A DNA stretch of 64,000 bases. Source: JBHJHP01 sp042219855 (GTDB lineage Bacteria; Bacteroidota; Bacteroidia; Bacteroidales; UBA5342). The stretch's first letter is position 1. Each line of letters opens with the position of its first letter. The position numbers and the translations under genes were made by a program. The DNA is taken from NCBI RefSeq assembly GCF_042219855.1, contig NZ_JBHJHP010000001.1, positions 124,001 through 188,000 on the forward strand. Direction: 5' to 3'. The notes under the pieces were generated by a model. That model did not search any database. It was given only the letters and a program-made list of their open reading frames with translations, and had not been told where the DNA came from. This document shows positions 60,315 through 64,000 of the stretch, piece after piece.

Positions 60315-61649
60315 ATGAGAAAAGGTCTACTTTGTTTTCTGTTTATTGCATTGTCAATGAGTTTTTTAACTCTGAATGCTCAGGATGAAAAAAAATCAGA
60401 TTCCAGGGTGAAAACCGGATGGAATTTTGGCGCTCTTCCCGCAGTAACGTATAATACTGATCTTGGGTTTCAGTACGGCGGTCTGGTCAATTTCTTTAAC
60501 TATGGTGATGGAACAACATATCCGGACTATCTGCATAATATTTACCTCGAAGTTTCCCGTTATACAAAGGGGAGTGGGATTTACAGATTGTCGTACGATT
60601 CTGAATACTTAATTCCGGGGATGAGGGTTACCTCCGATCTTGCCTATCTTCCTGATATGGCATTTAATTTCTTTGGGTTTAATGGCTATGAGGCCTTATA
60701 TAATCAGTCGTGGATTGATGACCAGAGCCCGGATTATAAAACCAGGATGTTCTACAAAATGCAGAATAATACATTCCGGTTTAAAACAGATTTTCAGTTT
60801 CCGCTGGCCGGGGAAAAGTTACTGGGACTTGTTGGTTTTAACCTGCAACAATATACAATATCGACGGTGGATATAGACCGGCTGAACAGAGGGAAATCAA
60901 CAAATTTACTTCCTGATACTGCTACCTTGTACGATCAGTATGTGAATTGGGGTATAATTGGAAGTAATGAGAAAAATGGTGGTTTTATTCCATTATTAAA
61001 GGCAGGACTGGTGTATGATACACGGGATAATGAACCGAATCCGATGCATGGAATCTGGACGGAAGCCTTCATCTTCGGAGCGCCAAAATTTTTGGGTGCT
61101 GAATCCGGTTTTGTCAAGTTTAATATCACCCACCGGCAATATTTTACGCTTATTGAACGTGATCTGTCACTGGCTTACCGCCTAAGTTACCAGGGAACAC
61201 TCTCGGGTAAAGTTCCGTTTTACTACCAACCGCAGATAGAAACATCCAAAATGAAAGATCAGGTAGGTCTCGGAGGAAGTAAAACATTACGTGGCATACA
61301 GCGTGCCAGGGTTATTGGTGATGGATTTGTTTATGGTAACGTGGAATTGCGATGGAAGCCGGTCCATTTCAACTGGATCAACCAGAAGTTTTACATCGGA
61401 CTGAATGCCTTTACCGATTTTGGTCAGGTAGTACAGAAAGTAGACGTGAAACGTAATTTTGATACATGGAGTATGCCATTGCCTCAGGGATACTTCGATT
61501 TTGGGGCTGAATCATTACACGTGAGTTACGGTCTTGGATTACGAATAGCAATGAACCAGAACTTTGTGATTGCTGTGGATTTTGGTAAGGCCGTAAACAA
61601 GCAGGATGGAAATACCGGCTTATATATTGGGCTTGATTACCTGTTTTAA
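60315..61649 (+). CDS. BamA/TamA (Omp85) family outer-membrane protein
   Basis: 444 residues with a signal peptide (ending SFLTLNAQ). No POTRA domains are apparent; the whole mature part is a 16-strand-type barrel, ending GNTGLYIGLDYLF with a terminal Phe. The Omp85 motif GLGGSKTLRGIQRARVIGDGFVYGNVELRWK (VRGF-like loop RG) is clear. BamA itself is about 800 residues with POTRA repeats, so this is one of the short surface-antigen-like members, with no settled role. Divergent from atpB. Confidence 0.88.
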   Translation: MRKGLLCFLFIALSMSFLTLNAQDEKKSDSRVKTGWNFGALPAVTYNTDLGFQYGGLVNFFNYGDGTTYPDYLHNIYLEVSRYTKGSGIYRLSYDSEYLIPGMRVTSDLAYLPDMAFNFFGFNGYEALYNQSWIDDQSPDYKTRMFYKMQNNTFRFKTDFQFPLAGEKLLGLVGFNLQQYTISTVDIDRLNRGKSTNLLPDTATLYDQYVNWGIIGSNEKNGGFIPLLKAGLVYDTRDNEPNPMHGIWTEAFIFGAPKFLGAESGFVKFNITHRQYFTLIERDLSLAYRLSYQGTLSGKVPFYYQPQIETSKMKDQVGLGGSKTLRGIQRARVIGDGFVYGNVELRWKPVHFNWINQKFYIGLNAFTDFGQVVQKVDVKRNFDTWSMPLPQGYFDFGAESLHVSYGLGLRIAMNQNFVIAVDFGKAVNKQDGNTGLYIGLDYLF

Positions 61650-61691
61650 AATATTGTAGCTAAGCACTTCGCTGATTAAATATAAAAACAG

Positions 61692-61721
61692 AAAAAAGGC
61701 TGCCATAGGGCAGCCTTTTTT
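61692..61721. terminator. Bidirectional rho-independent terminator
   Basis: GGCTGCC at 61698-61704 pairs with GGCAGCC at 61709-61715. An A run precedes and a T run follows, so it works for the Omp85 gene (plus) and the DUF4340 gene (minus). Confidence 0.9.
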
Positions 61722-61723
61722 AA

Positions 61724-62689
61724 TCATTTAATTTCCGGTCTGGACTGAAACAATTTATGAAACAGTTTATCCGTGCCGGATTCAAAGTATGTGTTTTTAT
61801 TTTCTGATGAGCTGATGATATGTTTTGAGTCTGCTGTATAGCCTTTAATTTCTATAGGATGAGTCAACCCATCGCCTTCGATGGTCATGCTGTAGGTTGG
61901 TTGTGTAACCACGGCATTATCATAGAAGTTGCGCGAATTTAAATGTTGAAGTGAATTGAGATAAGTTGCTACGGAGGCAGAATCTGCTTCCTGGCCGTTC
62001 ATCAACCATAAATTCCCTTGTTTTTCAAGTGTGAATGAGCTATCCATCGGAGCTGTTACCGTTATTTTGTTCCACTCATTCATATTTCCCTTAATTACTA
62101 CAGGATCGCGCATGAATTTAATATCACGGTCAAACAACATGGATAAATAACCGTCCACAGCATAAATTTCCCTGTTATTTCCTGATCTTACAAAGGAGGT
62201 CATTGTTCCCTGCTGTTGCCGGTATTGGTTCTGTCCCTGATTTTTCGGTTGGCTATAACTGAACTTACCGATATAGAGATCAGCCAGTTCCTTACCATTC
62301 GTGTCATTAATAATGATGCGGGTTGCCAGGGAATCTGATACTTTGTATTCATTCCATTTATCTTTGCTGTTTGCTACGATACGTTCGGCTTTAACCGTGC
62401 TGATCTGATTCAAAATAGCGTTTATGGCATCCGGTGCCACATTGTAGGTAATCCCTTCGCTTTCAAAATTCCATCGATCATCATTTTTTGTAAATGTGAC
62501 CGGGACTTCCGGCTTATTTTTAGTGTATAAAACAAATGATCCGATATTGTCCTGATCAACAGCAACAATATTACTGTTAAATGAACTGTTTGTTTTGTCC
62601 TTACTGTCAAAAACTTCAACCGCTACAACAATTATAAGCAGGATCACAAAAATTCCAAGCAGTTGCTTCAGATTAAATTTACTAAACAT
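61724..62689 (-). CDS. DUF4340 domain protein
   Basis: 321 residues with one N-terminal membrane helix (LLGIFVILLIIVVAVEVF). The DUF4340 region follows (SFVLYTKNKPEVPVTFTKNDDRWNFESEGITYNVAPDAINAILNQISTVKAERIV...). A second half repeats the same pattern (WNKITVTAPMDSSFTLEKQGNLWLMNGQEADSASVATYLNSLQ). It overlaps the GldG-family gene by 8 bp. Presumably works with that ABC system; function unknown. Confidence 0.85.
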   Translation of the reverse strand: MFSKFNLKQLLGIFVILLIIVVAVEVFDSKDKTNSSFNSNIVAVDQDNIGSFVLYTKNKPEVPVTFTKNDDRWNFESEGITYNVAPDAINAILNQISTVKAERIVANSKDKWNEYKVSDSLATRIIINDTNGKELADLYIGKFSYSQPKNQGQNQYRQQQGTMTSFVRSGNNREIYAVDGYLSMLFDRDIKFMRDPVVIKGNMNEWNKITVTAPMDSSFTLEKQGNLWLMNGQEADSASVATYLNSLQHLNSRNFYDNAVVTQPTYSMTIEGDGLTHPIEIKGYTADSKHIISSSENKNTYFESGTDKLFHKLFQSRPEIK

Positions 62690-64000
62690 AATCTTCCTCC
62701 ATTCTTTTTATCCGGCGGATCCGGTTACGTTGAGATCTGAAAATACCATAAATCACAATAAGCAGAATCGGGAGCAGGAAGTTCAGCCACTTCAGCAACG
62801 ACTTCGTGCTGTCTTCAACCTGGTCAAGTAATCTGGCAGTGATGCCTTTTGTGCGCAAATCAATCAGACCTGTATCATCGCTGAGCCAGTCCACCGAATT
62901 AACCAGCAGGTTTACATTATCAGCATTGATTTGTCTCTGACGCTGACCATCGCCATTAATCGGAAATTCTCCATCTGTGAAAACAACCATTTTGGAGGCT
63001 GTATTTCCCGCGAGTTTTCCAGAAAAAATACCTCCAACCGGTATATTGGACTCCGGAAAATCCTTCTCATTCCATTTTTTCTCAATATTAAAGTATACAG
63101 GAGTGGGAACGGCGTTACTCTTGTTTCCGGTCATAACGAGAGGAGTAAAGCTCACCGTCGAATCCCCATTATAATTCAGTGGACTTACAAACTGAAATAT
63201 TACAGCTTCCAGACCGGATGTGATGGGATTATCCGCAAATTTATTTACGATGGGGAAATACGGAAATTTGATTTGTGAGCTGTAGGTCATAAAACCGTTG
63301 TTCTGCTGAACGGAAATATTACCGCAGGTAGCATCCGTAATCATTTCTGCAGGTACCTGAATCCCTTTGCCGGCCAGCCAGGTTTCAAGTCCTGTTGTTT
63401 TTGCTTTTCCCATAACAGATTGAAAATCGCCCTCCACACGGTCGAATGCTAAAAGGAGATGCCCCCCGTTTGCAAGATAGTTGTCAAGCATATCCAGCTG
63501 TGTTTGTTTGATGGAATCTTCCGGGCGAACCATGACCAGTGTTTTGTAAACGGATAGGTCCGTAGAGTCGGTCATATTAACCGGTTCAATTTTATATAAA
63601 ACATCCAGTTGTTTTACTGCCTGACTCATAGAGGATATGGATGCTTCACCGTGTCCCTGTAAAAAACCAATAACCGGTTTATCTGTGGCTATAAGCTTTT
63701 TGATGGACGTTGAGAGTGAGTATTCCATTGCTGAGCCCGATTGAATAACAGGTATCACTTCTGTTTGATCCTGGTATGATACTACAGCTCCAAGGTAGGC
63801 TTTCTTTTGTACAGTCTGGTCTTTTTCTCGTTGCTGGATTAAAATCGGCTGAATGCCCTTCTGCATGGCTTCACGTTCCGTGGCATCATCTTTCCCGGGA
63901 TTTTTAAATTCGTAGGCAATGTTCCCACCGGAGCGGTTTACATATTCAATCAGCATGTCTTTAAATTCCTTTCTAACCTTTCCAACTTCAGGAGGAAGGT
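62682..64000 (-). CDS. gldG: GldG-family ABC transporter-associated protein (5' end outside window)
   Basis: At least 438 codons are open to the window edge. An internal ATG at 63956 is not the true start, because PPEVGKVRKEFKDML continues the conserved region upstream of it. The ABC_transp_aux domain is seen in MLIEYVNRSGG, VIPVIQSGSAMEYSLSTSIKKLI, VIGFLQGHGEAS and YLANGGHLLLAFDRVEGD. A single C-terminal membrane helix (LLPILLIVIYGIFRSQRNRIRRIKRM) ends it. GldG acts with GldA and GldF in gliding and type IX secretion. The partner permease gene would lie beyond 64000. Confidence 0.85.
   Translation of the reverse strand, partial: LPPEVGKVRKEFKDMLIEYVNRSGGNIAYEFKNPGKDDATEREAMQKGIQPILIQQREKDQTVQKKAYLGAVVSYQDQTEVIPVIQSGSAMEYSLSTSIKKLIATDKPVIGFLQGHGEASISSMSQAVKQLDVLYKIEPVNMTDSTDLSVYKTLVMVRPEDSIKQTQLDMLDNYLANGGHLLLAFDRVEGDFQSVMGKAKTTGLETWLAGKGIQVPAEMITDATCGNISVQQNNGFMTYSSQIKFPYFPIVNKFADNPITSGLEAVIFQFVSPLNYNGDSTVSFTPLVMTGNKSNAVPTPVYFNIEKKWNEKDFPESNIPVGGIFSGKLAGNTASKMVVFTDGEFPINGDGQRQRQINADNVNLLVNSVDWLSDDTGLIDLRTKGITARLLDQVEDSTKSLLKWLNFLLPILLIVIYGIFRSQRNRIRRIKRMEEDYV

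Overview
The window reads as a chromosome segment of a Bacteroidota bacterium, probably of class Bacteroidia; placement below phylum is a guess. The support is a protein with a type IX secretion (T9SS) C-terminal domain, a GldG-family protein, BACON-like and DUF4296 lipoproteins, promoters of the TAnnTTTG type, an ATP synthase cluster with a long a subunit and no beta or epsilon genes, and a 1145-residue type 2 isoleucyl-tRNA synthetase. Base composition is moderate to low in GC. I saw no rRNA or tRNA genes, no CRISPR array and no intact transposase.

Layout. 0-10.5 kb: MscS channel; a CreD envelope module with its own winged-helix regulator and two copies of one operator; an RsmI-like methyltransferase with a lipoprotein; a polysaccharide deacetylase; a DUF302 protein; an OmpR-type two-component system; an outer-membrane protein; a BACON-like lipoprotein. 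10.8-18.6 kb, more accessory in character: a proton-pump type P-ATPase, a T9SS cargo protein, a CcrA-like subclass B1 metallo-beta-lactamase, an MNT/HEPN pair, a ModF-like ATPase and an AAA_14/DUF4143 ATPase. 18.6-26.7 kb: a 2H phosphoesterase, a DUF6544-like protein, a SIMPL protein, a leucine-catabolism cluster (methylcrotonyl-CoA carboxylase beta, methylglutaconyl-CoA hydratase, carboxylase alpha) and a CHAD-YdeI fusion. 27-34 kb: a TetR-controlled ABC-2 exporter operon resembling YbhGFSR (TetR, TolC, HlyD, two ATPases, two permeases). 34-45 kb: a LytTR regulator, a DUF6051-like hydrolase, a GH43 glycosidase, then ileS, a DksA-like protein, lspA and a DUF4296 lipoprotein. 45-53 kb: ornithine aminotransferase, a porin joined to a ProVWX-type betaine importer, and the two-gene carboxynorspermidine route to polyamines. 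53.7-64 kb: a FetAB-like ABC pair, the atpBEFHAG operon, an Omp85-family barrel and a GldG/DUF4340 pair cut by the window end.

The most rewarding non-coding signals are: an inverted repeat overlapping promoter elements before both CreD-module transcripts; two TetR-type palindromes 73 bp apart flanking a promoter; three CACCCC-type direct repeats phased at 20 bp in front of the LytTR gene; a roughly 100-150 bp non-autonomous element with TGTTGTCCGG ends; and two families of 7-bp tandem repeats in many gaps. The clearest protein-level oddities are the GIHH signature in IleRS, the CHAD-YdeI fusion and the half-degenerate ModF-like ATPase. I did not find a clearly new multi-gene system.
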